Assembly (NCBI GenBank): GCA_026413225.1
Contig: CM048552.1
Coordinates: 45,337,001 to 45,401,000 of the forward strand
DNA: 64,000 bases
Direction of reading: 5' to 3'
Source of the DNA: Otis tarda
Taxonomy: Eukaryota; Chordata; Aves; Otidiformes; Otididae
Shown one piece after another: positions 12,723 through 25,445 of the stretch. The position numbers and the translations under genes were made by a program. The notes under the pieces were generated by a model. That model made no database searches. It was given only the letters and a program-made list of their open reading frames with translations, and had not been told where the DNA came from. Each line of letters begins with the position of its first letter. Within the stretch, counting starts at the first letter, position 1.

Positions 12723-14688
12723 ACAGTGATGGTGATTTAACATTTATCATCCATGTGATTCATACTGGTGGGTCTCGTTTGCTGCTAGCTTTTGCAGAAA
12801 TGTTTGGTGGTTTTGTGGTGTGGAACATGTTGTTTTATAGTGCCTGAGCATTAGCCAACAGATTTGTTTCAACTTTAACCAGAGCCTACTTCAAACCAAT
12901 TACCCCAGAGAACCAATCCTGGCACCTCGCGTCGGTGCTGTTACTGCAATAGACGTCCAGACCAGATCCAGGCAGCTCTGCCGCTTCAGAGTTAGTACTG
13001 TTGCTTTCTTGTACGTTGTTGTTATTATCTTAGACACATTCTTGTTCCTCATGCCTGCTGAATGGAAGAAAGGTGAGAACTAACTACTTACCTAAGATTA
13101 GAGGAAACATTTTCAAGAGAAGCACTTAAAATGTGATTCACCTCCAGCTTGTTTTCCTCTCATAATTTTGAGTGCTCTTCATTAACTGAATGTTGTATGC
13201 TATTTTTCATGTGTAGACCTCTAGGGAAAATTTATCTGAGCTAAGAAAAACATATTAATACAAATTAAATACTTTTTTTTTTTTCCCCCTGGATGACATG
13301 CCGTCTGCCAATTGCACAGGAGTATTAAGTGTTTCTAAATTTTAATTGTTGCTTTGTTTTTTTCTTTAGCAATGGAAGTGCTTTTCAAGCTGTTCTCAAA
13401 AGTTGAGCCCCTGCGTTGTCTCCAGAGTAGCTTATACAGCGGTGGCTTTAACTTTTAATCAACTGATAGCTTGTTCTTGCTTTTTGCTCCACCTCTGGCA
13501 CTTCAGCACTTGCAAGTTTGACAGTGTTTTGGCAGGACTTCACATGCATGTTAGTTCTGTGCGGTAAATAGTCTCTGAGCTGTGTTAAGCTACCTACAAT
13601 ATTATCATCACTGGATGTGTTCCTTGCCATCTTTTGCTTGCTTTCCCTAGCTCAGGTGATGTACAATGTAAGAATTTGCTTGGAAAATATGAACCAAATG
13701 CCAGAGTTTATGGAAAAAATCCAAATTCCAGAAATAAAACATCTATAGTCTTATTACCTGTCTGTCTCATCATGTACTACTGAAGACATTTATCATTCTG
13801 TTTTGATAGTTACTGTATCTTAGTTGCTTGGTAATGTCAGAAGCAACTAATGTTCTCTTTTTTTTTTCTGTCAGAAATGACATTCTGAGGCATGTGAGCT
13901 AAGGAAAATGGATGCTGACTAGTACAGAACTTTGTAGGGACTTTTTTAATGTCCAGATTCTTACTGATTTTTCTATTCTAGTGAATTGATCCATAGAAAC
14001 TATGATTCTTAGTATAAAAAGTAACATGTAACTGAAATTATATCTAGCACTGCCTTTGGTATTGTGTGCCACTTGATTATGAGCGCAAGGAGAGTGTAAT
14101 GTTTGCCCAAGTTTACTGAGGCTACGCCTTCGCTTAGAGAAGGGAAAGTTAAAAATTGTCAATTCTCTCACTGCACTAAGATGACAGAGTTTGAGTAAAA
14201 TGGGAGAGAGTTCCTCCTGGATCTACCCATGCAAGTGATCTTCAAATGCTGGTGATGCAGTACTGATTCCCACTGATCTGCTGTTGCAATAGCCAGCACT
14301 AGCCCTGTCCTGCCTATCTGAGGAAAAGCTGAAGTTTGAGCAAGGATGATTGTCATTCCCGGATTCTCTTGCTTTTGGAAGCTGTTCTCATCCAGGCAAG
14401 GGCAGATGGTGTTATGATAACCACCTTGAAGATTCATGGTGCTGAAGGACATTGTTGTTTCTGTTCTTTATCGTGTTGAACTGAGAGTTCCAACTGAGGT
14501 ATCTGGACAGACCCAAGCAGTAGAGCAGGAAGAAAGGGAAACCTTTTATCTGGCCTTGAGAATGTTGAGCAACAGTCTCCCTGGTATACTTTGGCATCTA
14601 AGACTTGAAATATAATTTTTATGTTTTGATGATTCCTTCCTGAAGTGAAACAGAGAAAACAGAAAAAAATGTACTTCAAGTAAAAAAA

Positions 14689-14712
14689 TTTTACTTCAAA
14701 TTTTACTTCAAA
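14689..14712. repeat. 12-bp tandem duplication at a CR1 5' junction
   Basis: TTTTACTTCAAA occurs twice in direct tandem, immediately before the truncated 5' end of the next CR1 copy. It is partly inverted against the preceding ACTTCAAGTAAAA. It may be a scar of the insertion or simple slippage. Confidence 0.8.
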
Positions 14713-14713
14713 T

Positions 14714-15132
14714 TCTCCTGTGAAGACAGGCTGAGAGAGTTGGGGCTGTTCAGCCTGAAGAAGAGAAGGCTCCAGGGATACGTTATAGCAGCCTTCCAGT
14801 ACCTAAAGGGAGGTTAGAAGGAAGATGGGGAGAAACTCTTTAGCAGGGGCTGTTGTGAGAGGACAAGGTGTCATGGTTTTAAAATAGAGGGAGATAGATA
14901 CAGACTAGATATTAGGAAAAAAAATTTTGCAATGGAGATGATAGAACACTGGAACAAGTTGCCCAGAGAGGTGGTTGATGCCTCATCCCTGGAAATACTA
15001 AAGGCCAGGCTGGATGGGGCACTGAGCAACCTGATCTAGTTGAAGATGTCCCTGCTTCTTGCAGGGGAGTTGGACTGGATGACCTTTAAAGGTTCCTTCC
15101 AACCCTAACGATTCTATAATTCTGTTCTATGA
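14714..15132 (+). mobile_element. CR1 non-LTR retrotransposon, 5'-truncated 3' end, sense
   Basis: This aligns by eye along its length with the copy at 7844-8297, sharing TTCAGCCTG, AGAAGAGAAGGCTCCAGGGA, GAGAAACTCTTTAGCAGG and the 3' GTTGGACTGGATGACC. It begins about 50 nt further into the element than that copy. The 3' end is a degraded octamer run (ATTCTATAATTCTGTTCTATG). The reading frame is damaged (stops in the distal ORF2 region), so it appears older or more decayed than the first copy. It cannot move autonomously. Confidence 0.93.
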
Positions 15133-17425
15133 AACAAATTTTTTTTCTCAAGAGCCACAACAAGAATTTTGCCTCATGTATGTATTACTTCTTTAAACCC
15201 AACTGAAGTCATTGAGCATCTGAAGCACTTAAGACAGTGCTTATGTTGGAACTGCTCAGTAGGTTAAAGTAGAAAGCCTTGTGGCATCAGAATTGAAAAG
15301 GAGAGGAGTAACATGCATGTTTCCACCAGGTGTGGGTGAAAATAGTGGGATGCAACATTTTCTCATCTTGCAACACCAATCTCTTCTTAAGGGGGCAGAT
15401 ATTAAATACTAGCAGCTGTTGGAGTGCCTACTTGTTTCCCTAGTGATTGAGAAACAAGTTTTTAATATCCATAGCCCTATGTGACTCTGGAACTGGATTG
15501 TAATATTTTATCTGAAGTATAGAGGCTTTATTGTTATTGTTTTATATTAATGGCTTGTATTCTCTTTGAAGTGTAGATTTTTTTGACTTTTGATGATGTG
15601 TCGTTTAGGTTCTTGTACACTTACTGGCTGGAAGCTCTTTGGGTAGTTTGAAAAAAATAAGTGTGAGAAGAAGGGAAGTCCTCTCTGCTCCCTCCAGTTT
15701 GTCTTCTGTCTGGTTTCTGGAGCAGTGCGGAGGAGAAAGAAAAGAAATATTCTTTTTATTACAGGTTTTAACATTGAACAGCTGTCGTTTAAAGTAATAT
15801 TATTTATTTATTCTCACATGTGCGTTCTGGCGTGACTCACAAATGAGCTAGAGTTCATGGGATTCATCCTGTTCCCTTAGGGACATTTGTCCCCATCAGA
15901 AGAACATCCCGCATTGTCACAGCGTTGGCAACCTGTCTTCCACAGAGGCTTAGCGCTGGAACCGAAGGATAGTCATAGATCAGGAGTCATGCATATTGGC
16001 AAAGCTTTCTAATGCTTACACAGCACCTGCTTTTACTGTGCCTTCATCTGTCCCAGGCCCTTAGTCGCAACAGCAGTATAGGAACCAAATTTGCACTCCG
16101 CTTGGCATAAGGGACAAAAGACTTGAGTAATTATTGCATTGTGCTTGTGAATTCGCTATAGAACTCCTCTGGTGACTTCCAGAGTTAAATCTGTAAGCAC
16201 CTAAAATGCAATGTGAGTGTCCTGATGAAGATACTGTAAAAGCACAATCAAGCAAATACTCTAATCAAGTTTATAGATGGCACCTAGGAGCCCCTTTCCC
16301 CCTTACATTAATCTGTCAGCATGCTACTGGAAAAGCCTAATAGAGGACAGTGTGTAACTTCTCTGAAAGAGAAGCTACCCTTGAAGTAAATAGTAATTTG
16401 AATTTTTATATTTTGCCACGAGAGCTGTGTTTCGGAAGAACTTCTGATACTGGCAGTCAGCAAACTGGCAGGTGAGGGGTGAAGAAGTGCTACAGTCTGT
16501 GTACTGACATTCAGCTTGCTTGTGCAAAGCAGGCTTCTATCTAGATTGATGAAGTCTTTTCAAAGAAGAGTCTCAAACTTATGGAGGGGTGGTTTTTTTT
16601 TGTGTCATTGCAAAATACTAAGCCTGTTTTTCCTTTTTAGAGAATCTTGCTAAAGGCTGTCTTCACTCTGGTTTGCAGCTTCATTCAATCACATTCTGTT
16701 TTTGCTCTTTTAAAGGTTTGGTTTCACTGCAGTATAACTTTCAGCATCTGTAAGAACTCTCTGTGGATCGCTGAACAATAGGGGGGAACGAAACCATTGC
16801 CAGCTCTGCACGAACTGAAGCCTGTACTTTAAAATCTTCTGGGCCTTAATGCATCCATCTAACTTCAAGGTCCTGATTGATCAGTGCTGGGAATAGCATC
16901 AAATTCCAGCTGGTTGTGATGTGCCAGGTCACGATTAAACTGTCTCGTTTGGGAAGGGGGAAGGAAAAGGAGATGAATAAATCCATATTTTGCAGTTCCT
17001 TAAAAAGGCAATCTTGTAACTCTACAGGTGTGGAATAATTTTGGCCACTTATTCCATAGTGCCTCAGAGCTTTTCTACATGAAGTCAGTGAGGAATGGCC
17101 TTATGGGATCAAGCTCTTGTTGGAGAAGTTGGGATATGGCGCTGCCTATGACTTTTGTGTATGAAAACCAAAGTGATCAAAGCTGGTTTAGCAAAATTCT
17201 GAACTCTTTTTTAAGCTGTGTCCTTTCAAAGTTTGCAGTAATATTGCAAAGAAAAGTTTTTATATGTAACTTAAGATGCTATCTTTTTGCTTTCTGTTTA
17301 GTGTTATTAGATGAGGAATCCATTAGCTGGAAGAAAGACCCGACCTAAATGAATCCCCCTCAAATAAATGAATTGCATTAAGGTCTTTAGTATGTTGTCT
17401 CAAAAATATTTCTTCAACAGATACC

Positions 17426-17448
17426 TTTTTTTTTTTTTTTTTTTTTTT
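17426..17448. repeat. Poly-T tract (T23)
   Basis: Uninterrupted run of 23 T on the + strand. No recognisable retroposon body flanks it on either side. Confidence 0.95.
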
Positions 17449-19898
17449 CTAAAATACTGAAGTTTGGAGTGAATAGATATGTTAAATGCAGGTGCTGTGT
17501 AGTGAAGCTTTAGCTCAGCATAAAATAATGCATTTATTTGAATTTTTCCAAATGCATAAAACTTCTAAAGATGGAACTGCAGATCAGAATTTGAATGTAC
17601 TGCAATGTTTTGCTGTGGAGGTGTGGTGTAAGAGACTGAATTCACCAACAAAAATAGAGCAAGTTTGTAGGTTTCTAAATTAACACTTAATTATAAAGAT
17701 GGTAACTTTTTGTGTTAAGTAGTAGAAAATAGGAAAAGCTATTATAAAGAAAATGGAGAAAAGTTGTTTTATATATAATCCTTTATATTGATAGGCTTAT
17801 TTCTGAAGTTAATTTGAAAATCTATGGTCTACCTTTTCAATTAATCCCAAAGTACTATTTTGAAAGGTGCTGATGAATTGCTAAAACCGCAGAGTGGATA
17901 TTCTGCTGTAATAGTGTTTGCTCCTTAATTTCTGTGTTTTGAATACTGCACGCAACTTGCTACTTGCTTATCATAAGTAATGTGACAATTAATTGCTGCC
18001 TCCATTCTCTGTCTTTTCTTCCCCCTCAATTTTGCTTCTGGTCTAAAGATCCATGAAAATAAATCTTTCCTGAAGCTTCAAAATAATTAGTCTTTTGACT
18101 GTAATAGTAGCCCTTGAGAAAGAGGCTTAGATGGGCTTTTCCTGAAGTTTAAGTTCTCTTCCATCCTTTACAGTGGAATAGTATGATGTTGCACATTAGC
18201 AATCAGAAAAAAACACGTCTTTTTGCCCCATTACATTCAAAACTGCTCCTTCAGGAGAAGCTATTAAAAACAAATTGCATTTAAAAAAACAACTTTGTTT
18301 TTCGAGAGAAAAGAATGTGCTCCAAAATCTGAACTCTTAGTGACATTTGTATTTTTTTCTTCACTCTTATCTATGACTGCAATGAGGACTGAGTGGATGT
18401 TTAACATATTACACATATGGCATGTATTAGGCAAATATAGTATTGTGAAAGTAAGTTGGTTTTTTTTTTCTCCTTCTTGGGAGAAAATTCCCTGAAAGAT
18501 TCAATGCACTGTATTAGCAATCCCTCTTAGACATAGCGTGGGGCATTTCTGAAGTTCTTAACTTGAACCAGTAGGAATATAGATCTTTATTTAGATGTTA
18601 CACTCTCTAGAGCATTCATTGTAGTTAAGTTAAAATACGTAATATATGAAATATGCCAGTTAATAAACAGTTAATGTACAGGTGTTATTTTAGAAGAGGA
18701 GCCATTGCATTGTTCTGTTTGACAAGGTTACTCCCTTTCCAATTTATCTATCTGTAAACAACAGTCAAATATGAAAGAACTGATTTATTTTAAAATGCTG
18801 AACTGCTGTTCTTGACCTATATTATTCTGGAACATCTGTTGCCCTAAATTTTTAGATTTTGAACTAGTCTAAAGCCTACAATATTTAGTCAGGTCTTGTA
18901 TCGACTTTGTGGTCTGAAATTCCTCTTTGATGCTCATTTTGCTTGAATGATAACATCAAATTTTGACTCTTGGAAACAAGTCTTTCTTTCATTGTCTTAA
19001 AGTTTCAGTCCATTTCCTCCCCTCCCCTTGTGAATTCCAGATTTGGAATGATCTCAGTTTTTTGGCCCGTTCCTCTTGGTCACTCAGCTCTGACTCCATT
19101 CATGTGTATCTTTCTACTGTTTTCGGAAAGGTAACTGCCTGTTTTTACCCTCGCTAATGCTCTCATATTTTCAGGTGTCTTCTCATTTAGTCAGTTGCAT
19201 ATTTTGAAAAACATACTGAGTTATATTCCTTGAAGGCTCCAAAAATTTAAAAATAGATTAACAAATATTTTTTTTATTCCTTTTAACTTAAAATCATGTT
19301 TTTCCATTTGTTTATAAGTGTGTGGCTTACAGGATTAGCAATGCAATGTGTAACTCCTTAAATAAAGTAGTTATGTGACAGTTTGCTATTTAGTCATTGC
19401 ATTTCAGCAACATTCCTTAACTGATTAGGAAGATCTAGGTCCTGGGAAGTGCTTTCTTCTCCATGGATGGTGATTTTTATTCTGATACATTTTATAATAA
19501 TCAAGATTAAATCACCAAATTTGACAGGACTCATAATGCCTTTTGCATGTAACTTGGTTTCACATCCACTGGTATATTTTTTTGCTGCCCAGTGTTCCTC
19601 TGCCCTTCACTGGTCCACTTCTCCCTTTGATCTCCTACTGCCTCAGCTTCTCCTCCTCCTCTGTATGTGAACTGGGTTCTTGCCCCCCAAATCTCCCCAG
19701 CGTGCTCTCATTTCCCAGTGCCATTTCCTTGCGCTTTCCATTTCCTTGTGCTTGATATTGAGGTTTGGCCCATTGGGCTTAGAGTAGTTTGACTTGATGC
19801 CAGGGAAGCCATGAGAAGCGACGGTCTCACTGGCTGCTGACAGCTTGTTCCTGAGCAAAGCAGCTGCAGGTAAATTTGGTTCCCTGATGAGAACAACC

Positions 19899-19926
19899 TT
19901 TTTTTTTTTTTTTTTTTTTTTTTTTT
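19899..19926. repeat. Poly-T tract (T28)
   Basis: Longest uninterrupted homopolymer noticed in the window. It could mark the tail of an antisense processed insertion, but no retrocopy is recognisable on its left side. Confidence 0.95.
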
Positions 19927-22061
19927 CTCCATTGGGAAATTTGACCTTTTTGGAAAAGGACAAACATATCAAACTTTAAGAAAGATGTGAAGTTTATACA
20001 ATGCTCTGATTGTAGCAGCTTAGCAAAAGCAGACAGTGGTGTGTTTACCTTACTCTTACATTAAATTTAAAAAGGAAAAAGAAATCCACCAGCAACAAAG
20101 GTTCAATATATATGTTAACATCTTAGTGTTCTGGGCTCCCCTCAAAGCCAGTAGAGGAGAAATAGGCACTCTGGGCATGACTCACTTAAAGCTGGTGTCT
20201 AAAACGGTCAGATAAGTGCTTGTTTCTCAAAGGTAGACATCTGAAGTTGGGAGTGTGTAATCTCACTGGAGAAATCTGTTCAGGAATGTGGAGTGTTTGC
20301 TCTGGAGTAACAATCAATACTAATTGTTTTTGAGAAACAAACCTTCTGATCTGTAATTACTGCCCTTTTTTTCCACTTTTTTTTTTTTTTTAAAGCATCA
20401 TTTATTGTGATAAAATAAATCACAATGGCTGAATAGGTACAATTGATTCTCTTCCAGAAATGTTTCTGTGTATTTTCCATCCTCTGTAAGACGGGAAGCG
20501 TGAAGTTTTGTAAGGGAATGTTTGTGCTTTCTTAACGCTCAGCTAATTGGGTCTTATATACAACATAAACATTTTTGGCTGCAAATGATGTGGACTTGGC
20601 CTCTGTTTACTTGTGTTTATTCAGAAAATTGTAACTGCTAATTAGTGATCATGTCACACTGACAACAGAGCCATTTAATTTTGTTCTCCCCCTTTGGAAG
20701 GGGGAAGGAGTGAGAGGGAGGAGGAGGGTTTAGAGATTTTAGCATAGCTTATTGTCTACATGGATGAGAAGCTTTGCTGCCCTGTAGCTTGTGTATTGTC
20801 CCATAGAGTTTTGGTAGCTTGACCCACTCCTCAGTCTGTTGACCCTTGTCTTTCTGCTCAAACTTGTGCCTGTCTGATGCTAATTAGAGAGCTGTTTTCA
20901 ACCGTGTCCTCCTGAAAGCAGCATCTTGTCCAAAGACTGCATTGGTGGTCCCAGAATGATGCAACACATTTTCCCCAGTTTCCCTAACTGCCTGCACGCT
21001 GAGCATTTGCCATATGAGATGCATTATGTGGTTATTAAGCAATGAGGTTAAGATACTAAGTGCTCAAACGCTGTAGTGTTGGCGTGCTCTCAGACTGGCT
21101 AGATAACACATTCAAAAAGGGGTACGCCGGTGTCCTGCCTGTCCGCAATCAAATTCTGTTTCAATTCTTTAAAACTTAGCTGTTAATTCAAAACACTGAG
21201 AGTGCCAGATAAAAAGACTATTATACTGGAGATTCAAATAGTGCAATACTTTTTGTCTGCTGGGCTGCCTTTGCGTTCCTCCTAAAAGTACTAAAGAGGA
21301 ACTAATAGGCATTTGGTTTCAGGACTTCACATAATAATTTGTATATTTTGCAGCAGCTGGGTGAATAGAGCCAAAACCAACATAAAAATCACCCTTGAAC
21401 GATCTGTTTCTATTCTTTTGTTGTTTGTGGAGGACTTGCTTAAAACTGTGAATCTTGCTGATAAGAATTTTTGGTTTCTGAATAATTACTATAAAGTTGT
21501 TACATTGCACCAAACCACTAGATTATCCCATAAATACATTGCCTAAGTCAAATTTGTTGATAGAAAATGGACTTGCCCAAGTCCGTCTCGGTAAGATAAG
21601 TATATTCTTTACAAGTACAGCACAAAAAGTTTTACTTCCAGAATTTTTTGTTAGTGAGACCTCCGTACTTTTCTGGGTGAAGTTTGTGAGCAAAGAGGGC
21701 TGTGCACGGTCCCTTTTTACGTGGGAGCTAAGGGCCTTATGACTTGGAACTGATTAATCAATGCTAAAAAATCCAGTCGGCTAAGATGGAAAACTTAATT
21801 TTTTTTCTGACTATTTTTAAAAATTGCAAATAGCAACCTAGAATGCAGCAGGCTAAGGGTGATAGTGTGTTAGAAGTTTGTTGGTACGCTTGAATATTTA
21901 GAGGAGTACTATAGTAAGTAAATTGCCTACGGGATGGAAAAAAAACATCTCTTGGTCTTGAGTCATCTTGTTTATTCATCAGATTGAAAAATTGCTATGT
22001 AGAAGAAAAATTATAGGAGTAAAAGCTTTTTAGCTCATGTATCTGTAGAAACGTGGAGTTC

Positions 22062-22077
22062 GTGTGTGTGTGTGTGT
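22062..22077. repeat. (GT)8 microsatellite
   Basis: Eight uninterrupted GT units, likely length-variable. Confidence 0.9.
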
Positions 22078-24689
22078 ATTTTGTTTTGAGTGTCTTTGCT
22101 GTGAGTGATTACTGCTGAGCTTTCTGTGATTCTATGACAGCCCCAGATTGCTCCTGAACAGGAAACTTTGTCCGATTGCTTTGGCTGATGTATTTGGCAT
22201 GTACCTTATCTGTGACTATAGTTCTAAGATATCTTATTATTAAGTGAACAAGAGGCAAAACTAATATAGAAAAATGTCATGACACATAAGGTCTCTTCAG
22301 GTGTTTTTAATCGCAGTGCTGCTTTCCCCTTCCTAAAGCAGTGTGGAGCTTCTCACCCCTTCATCACACTCTGGTTTACAGATCTCTTCCTGAAAGTTAC
22401 TTTGCTCCCAAACAGCTTCATTTTTACTTGGTTAAAGAAAAAAGCAGAGCTAAACTCCTCTCTGCTTATAACCCATGACTCTCCGAACTTGATTTTGTTT
22501 ACTAGTAATTGAACATTTTTGTAAAACGTAAAATACTTTTCAATGTTGATTTCAAAACTAGTATGCTGATGCCATTTGATGTAAGGGCTAGCTTAATAGT
22601 TAGTTTAAAAATTTTATGTTCTACTTAAGTGGGAAATGTACTCAAATATTTTGCCTCTAAAAGTGGGCAAAGCTATGTAAAGACTGGTGTGAAAATCTCC
22701 CTTTTTATGAGCAAAATATAAAGTTAGCCTACCTAGAGGTTGTTTTAAAAAAAAACCCTGGAACTTGAGTACTGATGGCCTTTGTAATTTTATTTTATTT
22801 TACTGTGACTGTGTTTACGTTGTTCTTATCTATATTACTAATGTTTTGTAGTCTTACTAAACTATTTGAGTCAATATCCTCCAAGAGTTAATTCCACCCA
22901 CTCCACTGTCTTGCTTCTGCTATGAACCCTCTTTTTTTTTTCCTTTTTAGAGAGTTCTCTTCCACCATTAGTTTTGTGTAAGAGCATTGTTTCATTATTC
23001 CTGCTGCATTCTGAACGTTTTATTTATTTATGTATTTCTTCAGTGGAGTAGGGTTGGAAAAGGTCATCAAATAATTGGGCATTTTCCATCCCCTTTTTCT
23101 CACAGTAAATCAGGTCTTAATGCTCAATTACTCTGCAGCTATTCAGGCTGTTGCGGGGTAGGTATGAACCACTACATTCTAATTTGGCAGTACTTTAGAG
23201 TTTCTCTATTGGCTTTTCTACTGACACTTCTGCTATTGGTATAAATGACCGCATGATGCAAGGCAAAGAAGAGTCGAGCTCTAGGTACAGCAGAACCTTT
23301 TATTTCATTAAAATTCTAGATGTGCATCTTTTGCTACACTGCCTGTGTCTTCAAGTCGTCATTTGCGATGCCTTTTGTACGGCTAGGTTTAAAATTGTGA
23401 ATAAGCCTTTTAAGTTAAGGAGAGTAGTTCTGTGATGATAATTATCAGCAACATTTGACTTTTAAACATTTCCCACGTTGACACTGATTTTCATATTATA
23501 GCACTTAAAAACCAGAAAGGCTATTGTATGTGGCAGTTTATTGTTTTTTAATGCTAACTCCTACAAATTCTAACCCCCGGGCTGTCATTTCTACAATAAT
23601 TTTCCCCACGTTCTTTGATCATAACCGTTTTTTCCCTAATAAGAGTATTTGAATGGTCATACTAGATAAAATTGCATCTCTGTCTAGCATACTATCTTGT
23701 TGGCAGGAGTGAATAGCAAGTGAGTTGATGTGTGTATGAGAGCAGTGGAAAACAGTGATGCTTCCCTGCAACCTTAATACTAAAAATCTGCATTTTGGAT
23801 CTGCACTGAATAGCAATTGGAGTGCGTGTTAGAAACAGTAAAGCGAAAACCTCACTTTATATTTCACTTTCTACGTACCATTGAATGTTTATGTAGCTCT
23901 GGTCTGTGGCTTTTTGTAGTCTTTTATTCCAGTTTGAAGGATCTCAGTCTGTTTAGCAGCTCCTGGTATGGAATATGTTAATCTTTTTCCTATCTTTATG
24001 ACTTCTAGTTCACCTTTTAAGAAAAGGAAAACAAAATTGAGCCTGAAAATAAACAAACACATAAATACATAAATAGTAGAAGCAGCCGTAAGTATTTAGC
24101 ACAAGATAATTATATTTTTTTTTAATAAGTATCCTTACTTGAACATTAAAATAAATGAACATTAAAACTCAGGTTTAAGAATGTCTTAAGTCCTGAAATT
24201 TTTTCTTCATGGATGATAGTTAGGTCAAAGCCCATTCATTTCTATGTAGGTATACTCAGAATATGTTCTGCTTGACTATATACACATCTATGGAATATAA
24301 TAGGATTTACTAGTAATGAGTTTTGTCATGTAATGCATTGCCTGATTGCAAAATATCATGAAGGTTTTCTGCAACTCTTCAAAATTGACATTAATTTTTA
24401 CTATTGGATTAACAGCAGCAAACTCTGTAATTTCATTTTCACTGTTACTCCCTTCTTCCTCTACTCCCTTTTTTTCAATAATTTATTATTATGATGAACA
24501 GCAGAAGTGCTTTCTGGATCTTTCTAAAGGCCTTGCGATGGATGTTAAGAATTTATTCTGAGCCTTTTATAAGGTTTGTGCGTTTTGTTTTAGCTGCTAT
24601 GTTTTAAATGATAATACAACTTTCTTCCTGTTCCATCCTTACATGTCAACATTGAGCTCTTGAGTTTTTTGTCAAAACCAGTGAAAGAC

Positions 24690-24760
24690 AGTGGAAATTC
24701 ACTATCTTAAAATCATATAATAGATTTTAAGATAGTGGAAATTCACTATCTTAAAATCAT
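24690..24760. repeat. Compound direct and inverted repeat at a CR1 end
   Basis: An exact 27-bp direct repeat starting AGTGGAAATTCACTATC occurs at 24690-24716 and 24734-24760, 44 bp apart. Between and into the second copy lies a perfect inverted repeat: GATTTTAAGATAGTG (24723-24737) and its reverse complement CACTATCTTAAAATC (24744-24758), with a 6-base spacer. The right end merges into an antisense CR1 fragment. The pattern suggests template switching or hairpin-mediated duplication. Confidence 0.9.
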
Positions 24761-24887
24761 TTAAAGGTCTTCTAGTCCAACTCCCCTGCAAAGAGCAGGG
24801 AGATCTCCAACCAGATCAGGTTGCTCAGAGCCCCGTCCAACCTGGCCTTGAATGTTTCCAGGGATGGGGCATCCACCACCTCTCTTC
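24754..24887 (-). mobile_element. CR1 fragment, antisense, truncated at both ends
   Basis: This matches the 3' part of the antisense CR1 at 30593-32052: AAAGGTC, TAGTCCAACTCCCCTGC, GAGCAGGGAGATCTCCAACC, CCAACCTGGCCTTGAATG, CAGGGATGGGGCATCCACCA. It stops abruptly after CACCTCTC, and the terminal octamers that should begin it are replaced by the hairpin repeat at 24690-24760. Only about 130 bp remain. Confidence 0.9.
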
Positions 24888-25244
24888 TTAGAAGAAATCA
24901 CCAAAGTTTGAAAAGTTGCAAACCTTTGATTTACGTAGTAACGCTATTATACATTTATTTTTCTTGTTTAATCTTTCTTCTATTACATTTATCTCAATTT
25001 GGGAGTATTAAAAGATCTGATTATCCTTTTATTGAATATTTATATCTGAATTTTCATGAACATAAATGGTTATTCCCACTTTATACAAATTAAAATAAGA
25101 TTTTTGAGAGATAAACTGTAAGCCTAGGAATGTACAAGCAGTTTGTCCTTCATGAAGATACATATGCTTGATTTAAATATACAGGAAGATTTACCTCCAA
25201 CTTAGTTTTGCTAGGCTGCTTGGGAATGTCTCACAATGCTGTTT

Positions 25245-25445
25245 CATCTTGACTAACCTACATAATTTCCTGCCATCAGCATTTTTTTCCTTTTCCTCTA
25301 GGTCATTAATAAACAGATGGAACAGCCTAAGTCTCAGCACAGCTCCCCAGGGCACACCGCTCTTAACTTCTTTCTGTGCTGAGAGTTGGCCATTTATTAA
25401 TACTCCTCTGCTTCCTACCTGTTGGCCAGCTTTCAGGCTGTGACA
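25245..25445 (-). mobile_element. Ancient CR1/L3-like non-LTR remnant, antisense
   Basis: The block CATTAATAAACAGATGGAAC, CAGCACAGCTCCCCAGGGCA, GTTGGCCATTTATTAATACTC and CTGTTGGCCAGCTTTCAG resembles the reverse complement of the older amniote CR1/L3 reverse-transcriptase region: the conserved GVPQGSVLGP-like stretch followed by the downstream loop. It is much more diverged than the other copies, and the family is judged by eye from memory. Boundaries are approximate. Confidence 0.55.

Larger units (their letters stand above)
8298..14713 (+). other. Intronic DNA, no gene seen
   Basis: AT-rich non-coding stretch. It holds the C-rich quadruplex tract (8942-8960), an A/C-rich low-complexity tract (about 11345-11472), a short perfect palindrome (12701-12722) and a 12-bp tandem repeat (14689-14712). 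An octamer-type motif (ATTTGCAT) lies near 9788. No exon, RNA gene or further transposon was recognised. Confidence 0.6.
15133..24689 (+). other. Intronic DNA, no gene seen
   Basis: AT-rich non-coding DNA with a T23 tract (17426-17448), a T28 tract (19899-19926) and a GT microsatellite (22062-22077). Short open frames have no recognisable domains. Those spanning 19449-19972 are driven by pyrimidine-rich sequence and the poly-T. No transposon or RNA gene was recognised. Confidence 0.6.

Noticed and set aside
20688-20704. CCCCCTT/AAGGGGG hairpin next to a G-rich stretch
   Set aside because: Low-complexity pairing with 7-bp arms; the following G-runs need a long loop, so it is not a canonical quadruplex.
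22119-22137. CTGTGATTCTATGAC, like a CR1 3' octamer end
   Set aside because: Only about 15 bp match, with no CR1 body upstream. Insufficient to call an element.
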